The notes: generated by a model from the letters alone, not told the origin. DNA of 64,000 nt from Enoplosus armatus (GCF_043641665.1 NC_092201.1:2165001-2229000); one strand, 5' to 3'; positions 22,584 through 34,989 are shown, counted from the first letter of the stretch. Numbers and translations: made by a program.

Positions 22584-22660
22584 CCTTCCTTACCTGTTCA
22601 GTGTTCAGGCCTGTTGATCTCTGACGACATCAACCACCTCACTCTCCTAAAAGAAGCACA
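22584..22660 (+). repeat. Dispersed repeat, copy 1 of a pair (partner at 37848)
   Basis: CCTGTTCAGTGTTCAGGCCT, GTTGATCTCTG, CAACCACCTCACTCTCCT and a CACAAAA end match, in order, the sequence at 37848-37938. Same orientation, 15 kb apart. Confidence 0.55.
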
Positions 22661-23224
22661 AAAAGAATTTGGGATTTGTAGCCGGGACTGTCGGTCATCC
22701 GATATCTTGAAACCCAGCTCGGATTTGCTGAAACTTGCAGGAAGCCCCGAGGGCTGCACTCGTATTACAGGTCAAAACCAGGCGACATATTTGTTAGTGA
22801 TTGGCCCAGAGAGGAGCTGCATCATGTTTCGGTGGAGGCACACGTCGCAGGTTTCCATTGTTGACTTCGCCTGAGGAGTTTCAGAGCAACAATGCGAACG
22901 TCCTCATACAATATTGCTGGTTGCATGTCTACATTAAACCCAGACTTTTAGTCCATCTGCTCTTGTAATCTTCCAGTTTTCCCACAGTCATTTCAAGTTT
23001 AATGTGACGCTGTTATTAGAGAAGTCATAAAGCTGAAGAAGACACTGCTGTTGTGACAGTGTGTGGGTGGTGGTTACAGGGTGGGGCTTTAAAAATACAA
23101 TAAACCAATAGGAGTCTGGTAGTAAAAAACATGATGATGACTAATGACGTGTCTGTAAAATCGTTTACAGCTTTGGATGCAATTTAAACATGTAGTAGAG
23201 CAATTACAAGGGATATTTATTTAC
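22661..23224. other. Stretch with nothing recognised
   Basis: An 86-residue frame (22614-22874) begins in the repeat above and is not recognised. Otherwise ordinary sequence. Confidence 0.5.
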
Positions 23225-23466
23225 TGTAGCGCCACCATCAGGTCAACATTTCACTTGACCAAATACCTGTTAACTAAACTAATTACATTTCCATTAGCTT
23301 AAGCTATACTTTGCGCTTAACGCTTATTAGCAAATATGAGCATGCTAACACGCTAACATAAGACGGTTAACGCAGTAAACATTAACTGCTAACGTCCGCA
23401 TGTTAGCATTGTAAGTGTATTAGCATGCTGTTGGTAGCATTGGGCTAAAAGCACTGCTGCTAGCTA
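23225..23466 (-). repeat. Dispersed repeat family C, minus-strand copy
   Basis: The plus strand shows GCGCCACCATCAGGTCAACA, ACCAAATACCTGTTAACT, then several GCTAACA/GTTAGCAT motifs and GGGCTAAAAGCACTGCTGCT, the reverse complement of the family C order. Confidence 0.65.
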
Positions 23467-24231
23467 CTACTACTACTTCCTACTAACTGGATGCATCACA
23501 TAAAAGGTAATAATAATGATAATAATCATAACATACAGTAGGGGGAAATAATTACACTTTAATATACTCAAGTATCCTCAACCCACTCAATGATAATGTG
23601 AATAATGGTACGAACTCTGTTCCACCAAAATTAAATCTGGCCCGACTGCTACAGAAAAGACCGTGGATCAAAGTGATGGCAGTGTTAATTAAACGTAATT
23701 AATTCACAGAAACGGCCAGAAATCTCGTATTATCTTTCAGAGAGAAAAGCATATTACTGCCTGGAATAATAACAAAAAGCTGGAGCTCTGCCTGAGTTTA
23801 AACAGACCCCCTTCATCAGGGCACGAATTAAACTAAAGACATTTTAATTTGTGATAATACGAGAAGAGAGCCTCCGTTTTTCTCTCATAACGATAACATT
23901 ATTGCTTATAGGCTCACCAGGCTCTAAAATAAAGGGACTTTTAAACTGAGAAGATAAAGGAAAAATCAATTTGGGGAGTAATCTTCATAATGAGACAACA
24001 GACACATACGAGTGTGTGATGAACAAAGAGCAGCCCTGGCCTAAATGCTGCTGAGTCGGCCTCAGGTGACACAGTTCACAGGTATCTTCATTTTAATTTC
24101 ACACTCCTCAAGTCGGACGAGGACGCCGCTCGCCTCTCCCGCTCGAACACAAATGAATGTCGCCTTTCACTTCGCATTGAAACAAGTGGCAAAGCAGCTA
24201 GTGAGGCGAGACACTGAATGTGTGTGTTGTC

Positions 24232-24233
<2 letters not shown>
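23467..24233. other. Non-coding; candidate conserved stretch 23640-23960
   Basis: 23640-23960 is free of recognised repeats and carries several homeodomain-type ATTA cores (TTAATTAAACGTAATTAATT near 23686). This composition resembles conserved non-coding elements, but nothing in the sequence alone proves it. Confidence 0.25.

Positions 24234-24266
<33 letters not shown>
24234..24266. repeat. (GT)16 microsatellite
   Basis: 33 bp of perfect GT. Confidence 0.97.
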
Positions 24267-24267
<1 letters not shown>

Positions 24268-24389
24268 TGAAGTTTGTTTGGCAGCACTTCTAACAATGTT
24301 GAGGCCCTCGGTGCTATCCAACAGAATGGCCCAGTCTGTCTCCACTCTATCTCAAAGAACCATATGCTTCTGGATAGCAGAGCTGACTC

Positions 24390-24409
24390 GTGTGTGTGTG
24401 TGTGTGTGT
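24390..24409. repeat. (GT)10 microsatellite
   Basis: 20 bp of perfect GT, 124 bp after the previous array. Confidence 0.95.
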
Positions 24410-25806
24410 TCATTTGTTTGCACAAGTGTGTGTCCATATGTCCCAGCATCTAACATCCAACATCTAAAAAACATCCAGATGGCGAAGCATCAGTCGACAC
24501 AATGTTTCCTTCCATCATCAGGAAGTAGCTTGAAAAGCGTAAAAAGACAATAAATATTCATCATGTGGGCTTCAGGGAGCGACCGCACAATTACAGAGCC
24601 GTTATCTTATTATGATAAGTCTGACAAAAAGAAGACGACGTGCACAATAAGAGAAAGTGTGGTCTAAATAACCCAAAGGAATGGATTAAGTTTGAGAGGA
24701 GGCGAACAGACACAAATCCAGTCGTCCTCGTTTACGTTTGAAGCTTTTATCAGCTGGATTTATGTCCTCAGAGCGTTTAGATGGTGCTGAAACACAAAGT
24801 CGGTCCAGCGGCAGGAACCAATCAAAACCTTCCTCTCCGGCTCTTTTCAAAGCTCACCGTTTGAGGTGAGACAAAACAGTCGACATCCCTTTCAGTGGCT
24901 GCAGGAACAGGTTAACATGCTGATCGAAGTTCTACGTTGATTCACGAGTTCTTATTTCTGCATGTGGACTCACAACAACCTCTGCTGTGTCTCCATTATA
25001 TCACCTGTCCACCAGAGGGCGCAGGCAAGTTCATTTTTCAACTGTAAAATGTCCCGTTCAGCATGTTTCTAGGTGACTTACTTGTCAATAAAGCTTGAAA
25101 CCTTTTTTAAAAATACTTTCAGGAGACAAATATGTCATAACTTCTGTTAACTACTGTAACTATAACTATAAATACTGCATTAATGTTTTATTTATTCTAC
25201 GGTTTTCTGTTTCTTCTCAGTACAAATAATTAACAGGAGGTTCACTGTGACGACAGGTGCATTTAATAATCGTTTATTAATCATAAAAATTTAATTGATT
25301 TCAGTTGATGTCGCTCTGTTGTTGAATGCAAGGTGCTTCAGTAGAGAGTGACTTTCTAACTGCATTAAAGAAGACAACAATGGGGAAGACGTCCACTGAG
25401 GGCAGAGGGGCCTCATACTATCTGAAACATTTCCATGAGTTTTGTTAAATTTTCAGAGGGTTATTGTGGATTCATCCGTCAGCTCGCCCTCCTCTGACCT
25501 CCACGCTGCCTCTTTCATTTTCACTCTCTTCAATATGATTCAACAACTGGCTGTGAATCAGCAAACGGCTGGAAGTTCAGGGCTGCATACTGTTATTATT
25601 GGATTTAAAGAATACACTTATTTTACAAATACTGTGACGGCAGCGATGAGGATTTATGAGCAGTTTGAATCCTGATGTTCTTTCAGTTTCTGGCCGAACT
25701 TCTACAGTAATGAGGCAGACGGAGGACAGACACACACAGCGGGTCCAGATTGTAGGCGGGGACGCCCTCTGCTCTCTGTTTGACCTCTACGGCAGGAAAA
25801 GAAATA

Positions 25807-25807
<1 letters not shown>
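24410..25807. other. Stretch with nothing gene-like
   Basis: Ordinary sequence apart from the CTCF-like site at 25009. Confidence 0.55.
25009..25022 (+). promoter_or_regulatory. CTCF-like motif
   Basis: CCACCAGAGGGCGC matches the CTCF core consensus at 14 of 14 positions. Unlike most others in the window it is not inside a repeat I recognise. Confidence 0.5.

Positions 25808-25870
<63 letters not shown>
25808..25870. repeat. (AC)31 microsatellite
   Basis: 63 bp of perfect AC. Confidence 0.98.
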
Positions 25871-25876
<6 letters not shown>

Positions 25877-25940
25877 GTCATGTGTCATGTGCCAAGAGAG
25901 ACAGTTGAACAACAGCAGCAACGTCCAGAGACAAAGACCC

Positions 25941-25943
<3 letters not shown>

Positions 25944-26017
<74 letters not shown>
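25944..26017. repeat. (AC)37 microsatellite with two GC interruptions
   Basis: 74 bp of AC with ACGC steps near 25978 and 25988. Same orientation as the array 73 bp upstream; the two give the 152-residue poly-HT artefact frame. Confidence 0.98.
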
Positions 26018-26019
<2 letters not shown>

Positions 26020-26370
26020 AAGTTCATGCTCATTGTGCATTTAAACAAACAACACACACACTGAGAGGCAGAAACAGTGATAAAGCACCAGAAGCTGGAA
26101 TTAAGCAGCTATAAGTGTTTATTAATCATGTATTTGTCAAAAACTGTAACTCCTCCCATAAGTGGAGTGTAAAGAGATAATGAAGGATAATAGAGTAATA
26201 ATATAAAAGACTTCATAGGAGGTAAATGTAGACAAATACAGCCACATCATTATGTGTTAAAAACCATTTAATAAACGTTGATGAAGTGCTTATGAGGGTA
26301 AAGTAAGGTGTTGCCTCATTGTTGATCTCTCTGCCAACTGAACCTGAAAACTAAAAAAATTCCGAGTCTA
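26018..26370. other. AT-rich stretch
   Basis: TGTTTATTAATCATGTATTT near 26117 and the following AT-rich sequence resemble a dispersed fish repeat I recall, but the match is too loose to call. Confidence 0.3.
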
Positions 26371-26546
26371 TAAAATGTCAGAAAACAGAGACCGAGACTC
26401 AGAGAATAAGAATCAGAAAAAAGCAGCAGATTCTCACATTAGAGACACTAGAATTTATGGTTTTTCTTTGGCATTTTTTTGTTAAAAATAACCAGTTACG
26501 AAGTTCCTCAATCAGCTTATGGATCCACCGACTCATTGTTTCGGCA
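26371..26546 (+). repeat. Dispersed repeat family B copy
   Basis: TAAAATGTCAGAAAACAGAG, GCAGCAGATTCTCACATTAG, TTGGCATTTTTTTG and AAAAATAACCAGTTACG follow the family B order, with divergence. Confidence 0.45.
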
Positions 26547-27188
26547 CTGTGACACGTACTGAAATTAAAAATACATTTTAAAGTGCAGCTCAAGTGACAC
26601 TAAAGTGCAGCTGAGGCCCGCAGATCTTCCTGCTCATTCAAATGAAGGCGACTGATGTGTGACGTGCAGCGGGAGTCGTTTGAGGTGATGTTTGTGCAAA
26701 ACCTTAAACGTGGGGTCACAAGCTCTGCTGAAAGGATGAAATTACAGTTTCAAACAGCTGAAATCTGATTTTCCCACAGAATCCATTCATTAAAACTCCT
26801 CCACCGACTGCAACACACACTGATTTCTAATTTCACACACATGCTCGCTTTCACACAGTTAACAACAAGCTTTAGTGACAAACGCACGAGTGAGTCCTGT
26901 TTCCAAACGCTTTAGCCACACAGGTGTGACAATCACGCCGGCTTTACGTCCAGGTCAGCAAACCTCCAGACAGCCGACGGGCCAGACATTTTGTCATGTT
27001 ACAGTAGGAAAAGCACAGGTGTAAATAACAACATCAATGACGGCTGAACTCCAGTTAGCTGCTCCAGTTTCAGGGTCACGCTTCGCTGGGACTCTCGAAC
27101 AGGACGGAGACAGCTGTTTCCGACAAACTAGCTCACACAAAACGAGTGGACGCTACCTGCTCGGCTCCAAACAGCGGGCAGGCACAGC
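26547..27188. other. Stretch with nothing recognised
   Basis: Ordinary intergenic sequence; no array or exon-like frame. Confidence 0.55.
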
Positions 27189-27300
27189 GTTAGCGACTAG
27201 CTGGTGAAGTTTCTCAGGAGTTGGTGGAGATACAAACATGTCTAACGAATGCTAATGCCGCTCAATGTCTGCTGGATGTGCAAGTCGGCAACTATTTGCA
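27189..27300 (+). repeat. Dispersed repeat family A, copy 3
   Basis: GTTAGCGACTAGCTGGTGAA, TTCTCAGGAGTTGGTGGAGA, GCTAATGCCGCTC and TGTCTGCTGGATGTG agree with copies at 6233 and 11722. Confidence 0.6.
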
Positions 27301-28107
27301 AAAACGTCAGCCACAACGCATCGATGAGGCGTTTGGTGAGTCAGGTTCTGTACAGAGTAACATGATACACAAGAATAAACATGGAAACAACAACAAATGT
27401 ATACAGTGCTCACATGATGTCATCACGTCGTCCTGCTGCGTTCCAGGTGGCGAGTCGTACAAACGTAAGGAATCGGACAAATCGCCAGGGGAAGCGGTTG
27501 AATGCTAACGTTAGCTGTCGTGGGATATTGCCCCTCTGGATTTTCCACTATCTGTCGTCTTTTCAGTTGCTGATCAATCGGGAAGCAGTGAAACGATAAC
27601 GATTTGTCAGATTCACTACAATTAAGCGACTTGTGGCCTGGAACGCAGCGTGATGACAGCATTTGAGATTCTGTAGGAAAAGAATCTGTTCTAAGCGTTT
27701 TAGGGCTCCATCATCCGGCTTAACCAGGTTTAACCATGAAGGTATATAAGAAGGAATATAAGGCCGGACAAAAGACGGTGCAGGTGAAATACTGTGAAGA
27801 GGCAGGAAGTGTCAAGAAGAGAGGAGGAAGATTAAAAAAACGATGAAAATGGCAAATGTGTACTGTGAAAAAGATAAATTAGCTATTCTGTCAAAACAGA
27901 TAATGAATGTTAAAACTATGCAAATGCTGAAACTATCTGCATAAGCCCTTTTTAAACACAGGATTTTAAAATGCGTAAATGACTGCGTAGACGTGTGCAT
28001 CTGTGTGTGTGAGTGGAGGCTTATTTGTGTAGGATTTTAAGCAATTAGGACAGGAAACAGAGGCGCTGTTGCTTTGGCTTCCCTGTAGGATTGAGCTATG
28101 CACCGTC

Positions 28108-28108
<1 letters not shown>
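27301..28108. other. Stretch with nothing gene-like
   Basis: Frames of up to 95 residues at 27221-27662 overlap on both strands and show no domain. Confidence 0.5.

Positions 28109-28149
<41 letters not shown>
28109..28149. repeat. (AC)20 microsatellite
   Basis: 41 bp of perfect AC, followed by a looser ACAC/ACGC stretch at 28202-28236. Confidence 0.98.
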
Positions 28150-28154
<5 letters not shown>

Positions 28155-28393
28155 CAAATTCCCACAGTGACCGACAACACGGTCTCAGCTGTGAAACATC
28201 ACGCACACACACGCACGCACACAAATACACACACGTAAGAACACACCCTCAACTTCCTCTTGACCCATTTCCCAAACACAACACACCACCTCTCTGTCTT
28301 CATCCCTCCATCTTCCTCTCTCTCCTCTCTCTCCTCATCATGCTGGAAGCAAAGCACACCAGACCACTTCTGCTTTGTGTCACCAGATCAAAA

Positions 28394-28395
<2 letters not shown>

Positions 28396-28426
<31 letters not shown>
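28396..28426. repeat. (AC)15 microsatellite
   Basis: 31 bp of perfect AC. The next CA/TG array is more than 6.5 kb away. Confidence 0.97.
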
Positions 28427-28429
<3 letters not shown>

Positions 28430-28730
28430 AATCAGTTTGTTTATGAGGCCAAAGACATGTAGGACAGACTCCCTCGCTGCACTGTACTGTGTCTTTATGT
28501 AACTCTGCTGCTCTGTTTCAGGGTTCAGGAGGGTCGTGACTCCACTGTAACTGTAGCTGATAACATGGTATATATTTCGGCTTTTATTTACATTTCCTGT
28601 GATTAATCATGAGTCTATTAAAGACCGTACCACACCGATTGGGAGTTTAGGTTGAACTGATGCTAATCATGTGTTTTTATCAGCTGGATGAAGTTGTTTT
28701 TACCTGCGTTTTATTTTACTATAAGATGAA
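28427..28730. other. Stretch with nothing recognised
   Basis: Ordinary sequence. Confidence 0.5.
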
Positions 28731-28826
28731 CATCTTGGGCTTTTGGACTGTTTTGGACATAAAAGTCAATCTGAAGGTGCCATTCTGGACTCCAAACAAT
28801 GAAAAGAATCATTAGTTGCAGTCCTA
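28731..28826 (-). repeat. Dispersed repeat family B, minus-strand fragment
   Basis: CATCTTGGGCTTTTGGACTG followed by GGACTCCAAACAATG and ATCATTAGTTGCAGTCCTAC, the reverse-complement order of family B. Confidence 0.5.
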
Positions 28827-29834
28827 CGTGTCATAATGTTGTTGTTTAGTGGAGCCAATGTTTTCTACGTATATAAACACACCTGGACTTGTTTGACTGA
28901 TGTCCAAACTTCTCAATGTTGCCTAAAACACAAGTAGCCGAAAGGAAACAGCTAAAAAGAGCAGATTAGTGATTTAAATGAGGAACTATCTCATCAAAGA
29001 AAAAGGAAAGACGTGTTTGTTATATATTTAAAACACATAATCACAGACTGGTGTGCAGTGTAAACTAAGTAAGTGATTGAACAACTTTTGGTAAAAAATA
29101 TCATGAATGTGCTTCACGGTATTGGTCGTAATTTGTCACAAAAATAAGAAAAAACACTTGAAGGTTTGAGGAAAGAAGAGGAGATGAAATGAGGAGTTAA
29201 AGGACAGGAGGGAAACGAAGAGGAGGTGTAAAAGTAGCAAGGAGGGAGGAGGAAGAGGAGAGATAACAGGTGAAGAGTTGAACAGAGCTGCAGCAGTTTG
29301 TTTAACAGTCTGGCTCTATCAGTATGATCACGGCCACCGAGACGGCCACAGCTCCGAAATGAAGTGTTAACTAAATGGATCCATGCTGGTGGAAGAATTT
29401 CTTTGCTTACAGAGATGTGTTTGGAGAGAGGTAAAGAGGAGGAAATGAGGAAAAAGACAGAGGGCAGACAAATCTAAGATACACCAACCAAAAACCAATA
29501 TGTGAGAGCATTAAAGAAAAAACTTCTCTAACCGTCTGTGTGGATCTTTCTGTCTCATGCTCCTGTACTTTACCTCCCTTTTCTCCCCCAATATCTCACC
29601 TGCTTCCGCCCCCCATTTCTCTCTGTATGAAAAACTCATTTCCCAGGATTTATAAAGTAACATCATCTTGCAACAAGCGCGGTGATATTCCTTTATTTCC
29701 CCGGAGAAGGTTGACTGAACACCTACCCGCTTCACATTCACTTAATTCCACACATTCATAACTGGGTGATGACAAATACAACCAAACTCCACAGTCCTGT
29801 TGTTCATTTAGACTCCAACAACTCAAGATGAGAA
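28827..29834. other. Stretch with nothing gene-like
   Basis: Purine-rich at 29160-29280, otherwise ordinary. No CA/TG array. Confidence 0.5.
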
Positions 29835-30020
29835 GTTCAAATATAATTTTAGCTTTTCAATTAATCACTTAAATGTTTATTCTATAAAATGTCCAAATAA
29901 ATAGTGGAAAAAATGGCCTCAAACATGTCTTGAGGTTGCTTAAAATCTTCCCGACAAAGTCAAAACCCAAGAGATATTCAATTTGTGATCATCTACAACA
30001 GAAAAGGAGCAAATCCTCAC
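29835..30020 (+). repeat. Dispersed repeat family B copy
   Basis: TTTTCAATTAATCACTTAAA, TATAAAATGTCCAAATAAAT, CTCAAACATGTCTTGAGG, AAGAGATATTCAATTTGTGA and GAGCAAATCCTCACATC follow the family order. Confidence 0.6.
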
Positions 30021-30171
30021 ATCTGACCAGCTGAAATCAATACGTCACCATCATATAACTTTGTAAGATCCCCACTTGATTTGTCCAATTCAATCGGAAG
30101 TTCATACGAGATAAGATCTGTTCAGCTTTATTTAAACTGCTCCACAAAAGAGAAACGGTTTACAAACAGTT

Positions 30172-30381
30172 AGGAGGCCGGAGGCGCTGTTACCGACTGA
30201 GCTAACAAGCTTGCTAACTTACAGTAGTTAACACTAGTTAACTGACAGTTAGCAAGTCAGCTAACGGTAGTTAATACTGGTTAAATGACAGTTGGCAAGC
30301 TATCTTACAGTAGTTAATGCTAATTACCTGACAGTTAGCAAGCTAGCTTACAGTTAATAACACTAGTTAACTGACAGCAAG
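30172..30381. repeat. 43-bp minisatellite, four units, after an A-box-like stretch
   Basis: Units: 30214-30256, 30257-30299, 30300-30342 (43 bp each) and 30343-30381 (39 bp, small deletion). Each contains TTACAGTAGTTAACACTAGT-like sequence and ends GACAGTTAGCAAG. Upstream, TTACCGACTGAGCTAAC (30191-30207) is the reverse complement of a tRNA A-box-like GTTAGCTCAGTCGGTAA, so the array may have grown from the edge of a minus-strand tRNA-derived SINE. No B box is seen. Confidence 0.8.
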
Positions 30382-32010
30382 CTAGCTTCCCTCTTCAATG
30401 ACTCTTTATTGAATGAAATGAAGAACAATCATGAAAACAAAATGCCTGGGAACGGTAAACAGCCCAGGACAAGATAGAAATAGGCTCAGAGATCAAGCGC
30501 TAGCGTGTTCCCAGCTTGTTAGCATGTTCCCAGCTTGCTAGCATGTTTGCTGTTAGCTCACCAGCTACAATAGTTTATCAACTAGCCCTGGAAAAGTGTC
30601 TCTATGTCACTAAACCTCTAGCAGAAGCACAGATTTGTTTCTGGGACCTTTAAGTTAAAATTGTTGAAAATTTACTGTCAATCAAATAATTAGTTGATTG
30701 TTTTACCACTAGATTCAGACTTTTAGCCATAAGATTGATCCAAAACAATGTGAAAACAAGTACATCTTATTTTTTCCAGGTGGCAGATTTTATCTCTTGT
30801 TTTATAAAACATTTGAAAAGCAAATAGAAGTTTTAAACTACAGTAATGCCCCAGTGGGGGCTACAAACTAATGTTCTACTGTTATCTAAGGGCAGCTTTG
30901 GCGGATTTCCCACCAACAGAAGAATAATTTTGACGAATTATTGAAAACGTAAAGATAAATTCCCAAAATATCTCCATGAGCCTTTAAAACCCATATCAGA
31001 CACAGCTGGTGTAGAGCAGGCACGGATGGCAGGATAGGTGGGGGCAAACACATCTGGTTCTGCTCAACATGGCTGACATTCCTCAGGGAGGAGGGAGTCT
31101 GAGAGAGCAGACTGGATGGTAATGAATTGGTCTTTTTACACCAATGTCAGCGTCATCAAAACTCTCAAACCTCTCCCATCGGGCGTCTCTGCAGATCAGA
31201 AGTATGAGGTGTTTACCATGTAAACAAACTCCCACCACTTCCAATCTGATACAACCAATGGGTGTGGGAACTGGGCCGATACCGTGGCCTTCATGTAAAT
31301 TTATGATTCTTTCCATGGCCATCCATTACTAATGGTCTGAGAGCTGCGATGACTTCAGTGACTACAAATGTTTTTCTTTCCTGGTTTATTACTGTAGTGT
31401 TTCAATGTGTCAACAAGTTGGAAAATATCTCCCAGAATGACTTTTTGAATTTTAATTTAAAACAAGAGTAAAGAATTTCTCCTTGGGGATGATAACATGG
31501 CTCTTTATCCTCAATTGAACCATGTAACAACTGGATTTCTCCATTCCAGTAGACGTTAGCACTACATGGAAATATGCAGCCTATTCATTCATTTCAGTGA
31601 GGCGGAGATGCCAACGTAGAGGATCCAGCAACAGAGACGTAGGGTCGTCCAGCAACCGGGGTCAACTTCATCCAGAACTACTTTGGAATTGGGCTTCCTC
31701 GATGGTATCTAATTTTCTCACCAGTACCTGAAGCAACACCCTACATCCACACATCTCTGCTAGTGTTGATTTGAACATGGCAAAACTTTTTCCAACCTCA
31801 CCTGTACTTGGCCGATCTTAGCTGAATGCTAACATTAGCAAGTTAAAAACAACTGGCCGATCCTAAGCACCGCCTCTTTGCCTCAATGTACCAATCAAGA
31901 ACGAACTCGGGACAACCTCGGCCATCCTTCTGCTCTTCCCAAGGCCTGAAACAAACCTGGTTAAAAGTAAAGACTCATTTATAAGACATCACAGGCAGCT
32001 TAAACTGTGG
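30382..32010. other. Long stretch without a recognised gene
   Basis: A 19-bp direct repeat (GTTAGCATGTTCCCAGCTT-like) is present about 2.6 times at 30499-30548. A minus-strand frame at 31083-31322 (79 residues) has more protein-like composition than most, but there is no splice-acceptor tract upstream, no clear donor downstream, and I do not recognise it. Confidence 0.4.
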
Positions 32011-32207
32011 TTTCATTGTTGATTAATCTCTTGATTCATTTTGGATTAATTGATGAATCATTTGTTCTACCAAATGTCAGAAAATCAATCGTCTTTTTTT
32101 TGTCCAACAGGCCAAAAGATATTAGACTTGCACTTTTGGACAATCATCAAAACAATTGCCAATTCATTTTCTGTTAATCATTATTTGAATATTTCTTTCA
32201 GCTCTGG
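32011..32207 (+). repeat. Dispersed repeat family B copy
   Basis: TTCATTGTTGATTAATCTCT, CCAAATGTCAGAAAATCAAT, GGCCAAAAGATATTAGACTT and CATTATTTGAATATTTCTTT to CAGCTCTGG follow the family order. Confidence 0.6.
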
Positions 32208-33040
32208 ACGTTGCCGTACTGTTTACCTAAAGCTGTCTTAACAAGTAACCAAGGAAGCTAAAGACTGTTCAACTATTCTATCTGACTGATGTTACTATCC
32301 TTGGGGCCGAGTTTAGTAGGGTCTCATGAACGTCGGGAGTTTTTCCGATACGAATCTGCCTGGTAACTACTTAAAAACCACCATTTGTTGGGAATGTGGT
32401 TGTGAAATCATGGCTTATCACAGTAGTATCAATTATGTAAAACTGACAAAGTCACGTAGGAAACAGGCTGAGACGTCATCTCAAACAGCTGCTTGAGTTT
32501 GATTTTTCTTAATAGCAGACATCTATTTTCGGGGGGTAAATACAATCCCTCACACCCCTGTTTCTCCACAGAGCTTAATCGAGCAGAAATGCAATATAAA
32601 AAATAATATTACAGACACACAATCGAACTCCAGTCAAAAGACACGACAGCCACCCAGAGCAGCAGCAGTGGAAATCAGAACTTCTCTCTCTCTCTCTGCG
32701 ATAGAAAATGAAATGCCAAGCCAGGCTAAGGACATAATGAAAAAGCTATTATCAGCATGAGCTTTCATCAGCACTGCATTCAACCATGTTCAATACAAAC
32801 TGATTCTCTCATCTCATGCTGTACCGTTCTGAATGCTGGGATATAATAAAGGAGGCGAGATAAGAGAGAGAGAGATCACTTTTTTTTTTTTCTACCCCCC
32901 CGTTGAAGAAGTGCATCAGCACATTTACAGACGAGGCAAAGTTTTTATGAGCGACACACACGGACACATTCGCCGTCGCAAAGGCCAACATAATCAACCT
33001 CTCATTGTACGAATCTGATATATTCAAATCATTAGTAGAG

Positions 33041-33044
<4 letters not shown>
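32208..33044. other. Stretch with nothing gene-like
   Basis: A short CT run near 32684-32696 and a T12 run near 32881. Ordinary otherwise. Confidence 0.5.

Positions 33045-33073
<29 letters not shown>
33045..33073. repeat. (TA)14 microsatellite
   Basis: 29 bp of perfect TA. Confidence 0.97.
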
Positions 33074-33076
<3 letters not shown>

Positions 33077-34260
33077 TATACTTTCTTTACCTCCTATATG
33101 TGTCTATTTGTCAGACTCTTAATTTTCCTGCTTTGTTGCGTCTAATTCTTGATGTATTTATTCTCTTCACAGCTCTCTATCCATCTGTCACCTCCAGCAT
33201 TACCGTCTCTGAATTCAAATACTGTCGCTTCATACAATATTCAATGAAATATTGAATTATATATATATTACGATACAATATTCAAACTATATCACGCATA
33301 TTTTAAGGTGTAATGAGGAGGGTCTGAAGTCAGGACTGGAAGTATGAGCTAGGCATCAAATTGATGGACACATTATAAAAGACTCAAACTGGCAACATCG
33401 ACATCATCAACAGGTTTATCACTTTTTAGGAGGATTAGATAATGACACATTCATAACAGCTGAATGGAGTGAGTACCAGTCCCTGCTCTGCAAAGTGAGC
33501 CTGGTACATTAACATTAATGTTGCATTATGGGTTGTTTTGATGTTTAAGTGGCCATGATGGTATATTCAGGTATATTTTTTGTAGTTTTTGTAGTTTTCT
33601 GGCTCCTCTCTTGCCCCGTCAAGACTTCACTGTTGCAGCATTCACGGATTTCCAAACTTCCAAACTTAAAAATAAGATCCAAGTCGTAATAAGCCAGAAC
33701 GATCCTTGACGTTCACCTCCACAATGGCTGCTGCTAGCTGTCGGCCATTAACGCCTGTCCGACTAACTAAGAACAATCTCTTTCATCCGTCTCTGCTAGA
33801 TGAAACATTTTCATTGTGTTAAAATGCAGGCGTTCAATCTCACAATTACCTCCTTTTGACAGACATTCTCACGGCCACAGAATCACTCCTGCAGGGAAAA
33901 TTTGGAGCGCATAGGAAATTGAGAATGCTTTTTGTTAATTGAGGCCTGTGCAAACATGAAAGCTCTGTGGTAGAATAAAGGGATAATGGAGGTTATACAA
34001 TTTGAGGTGTATGTGAGGATACGTGTATCTCAGTGGCTTTTTGGAGTGTTTGGAACATGTTTGATTTGTATTCAACGATTGTTCTGTTTTTTTGCATTAT
34101 TTTCTGTTTATTTGTTTGGTACATTATTTATTTGTTGTGGCTTTAGCAGTTTTGATTGAGTTTATTTATTTGACCCTTAAAAACAAACCTTACTCACTTT
34201 TAATGTATGTATGTTTTAAAGCCTGGTATATGTAGCATAACATATATAATGTTTGAAACA
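33074..34260. other. AT-rich stretch
   Basis: A small palindromic AT region lies at 33230-33290 (ATTCAAT ... ATTGAAT). No gene seen. Confidence 0.45.
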
Positions 34261-34528
34261 GGGCTGTAAATAACCATCCTTTTCATTGTTGTTTAATCTA
34301 CCGATTATTTTCTATTGTTTATACTGCAAAACATCAGGAAATAGTGGAAAATGAACATCACGTCTTCAGGAGTTTTGTTTAATCCTCATAAACTGGAACT
34401 AGGGAATGCCATGTTTGGCAAATATCCTTGAAAATTACTTAAAATGTATTATTCAATATCACAATTGTTGCCGATTAATTTTCTATCAATCAACAAATTA
34501 ATTAATTGACTAATCATTTCAGCTGTAG
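34261..34528 (+). repeat. Dispersed repeat family B, near-complete copy
   Basis: GGGCTGTAAATAACCATCCT, TTTCATTGTTGTTTAATCTA, AAAACATCAGGAAATAGTGG, then CAATTGTTGCCGATTAATTT and GACTAATCATTTCAGCTGTA. Both the usual start and the usual end of the family are present. Confidence 0.65.
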
Positions 34529-34962
34529 CATCAAATATCTCCAACTGACATCGCAAAGACAGTAAATATTAAAATAATAATACATTCCTTTCCTCCCACA
34601 ATCAATGCCATTTGACAACTTTAAGAACCTCTTGCCTTCTTTTTAGAAAACAATAACACGGCTCTACGATCACATTTATTCTCTACAAATCATAACAAAC
34701 GTGTGAAGCTGATCCAGAGGAAGAAGCTACATTGGATAATCTTCCTCTAAATGTGCAATGCATGCTACAATTCAGTTGAAGTTGGACTTCCCTGTCTGCT
34801 GGACCAAATAATCCATCTATAATAGTGTGCATGTTCACAGTGACGACTTTAAGACGCCATACTCAATCTGCATTTGAGCCTTTAAAATGGAGACTTTTCT
34901 GGAGCAGGAAAGGAACTGTTACATGCGTTGACAGTAATACTGGCAGTCCCTGTCTTCTGCAC

Positions 34963-34989
34963 TGTGTGTGTGTGTGTGTGTGTGTGTGT
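34963..34989. repeat. (TG)13 microsatellite
   Basis: 27 bp of perfect TG. Confidence 0.97.

Noticed and set aside
30191..30207. Minus-strand tRNA gene from the A-box-like stretch
   Set aside because: No B box or acceptor stem follows at the right distance.
33230..33290. AT-rich inverted repeat as a regulatory or RNA element
   Set aside because: Short, low-complexity and next to a TA array; chance palindromes are common in such sequence.
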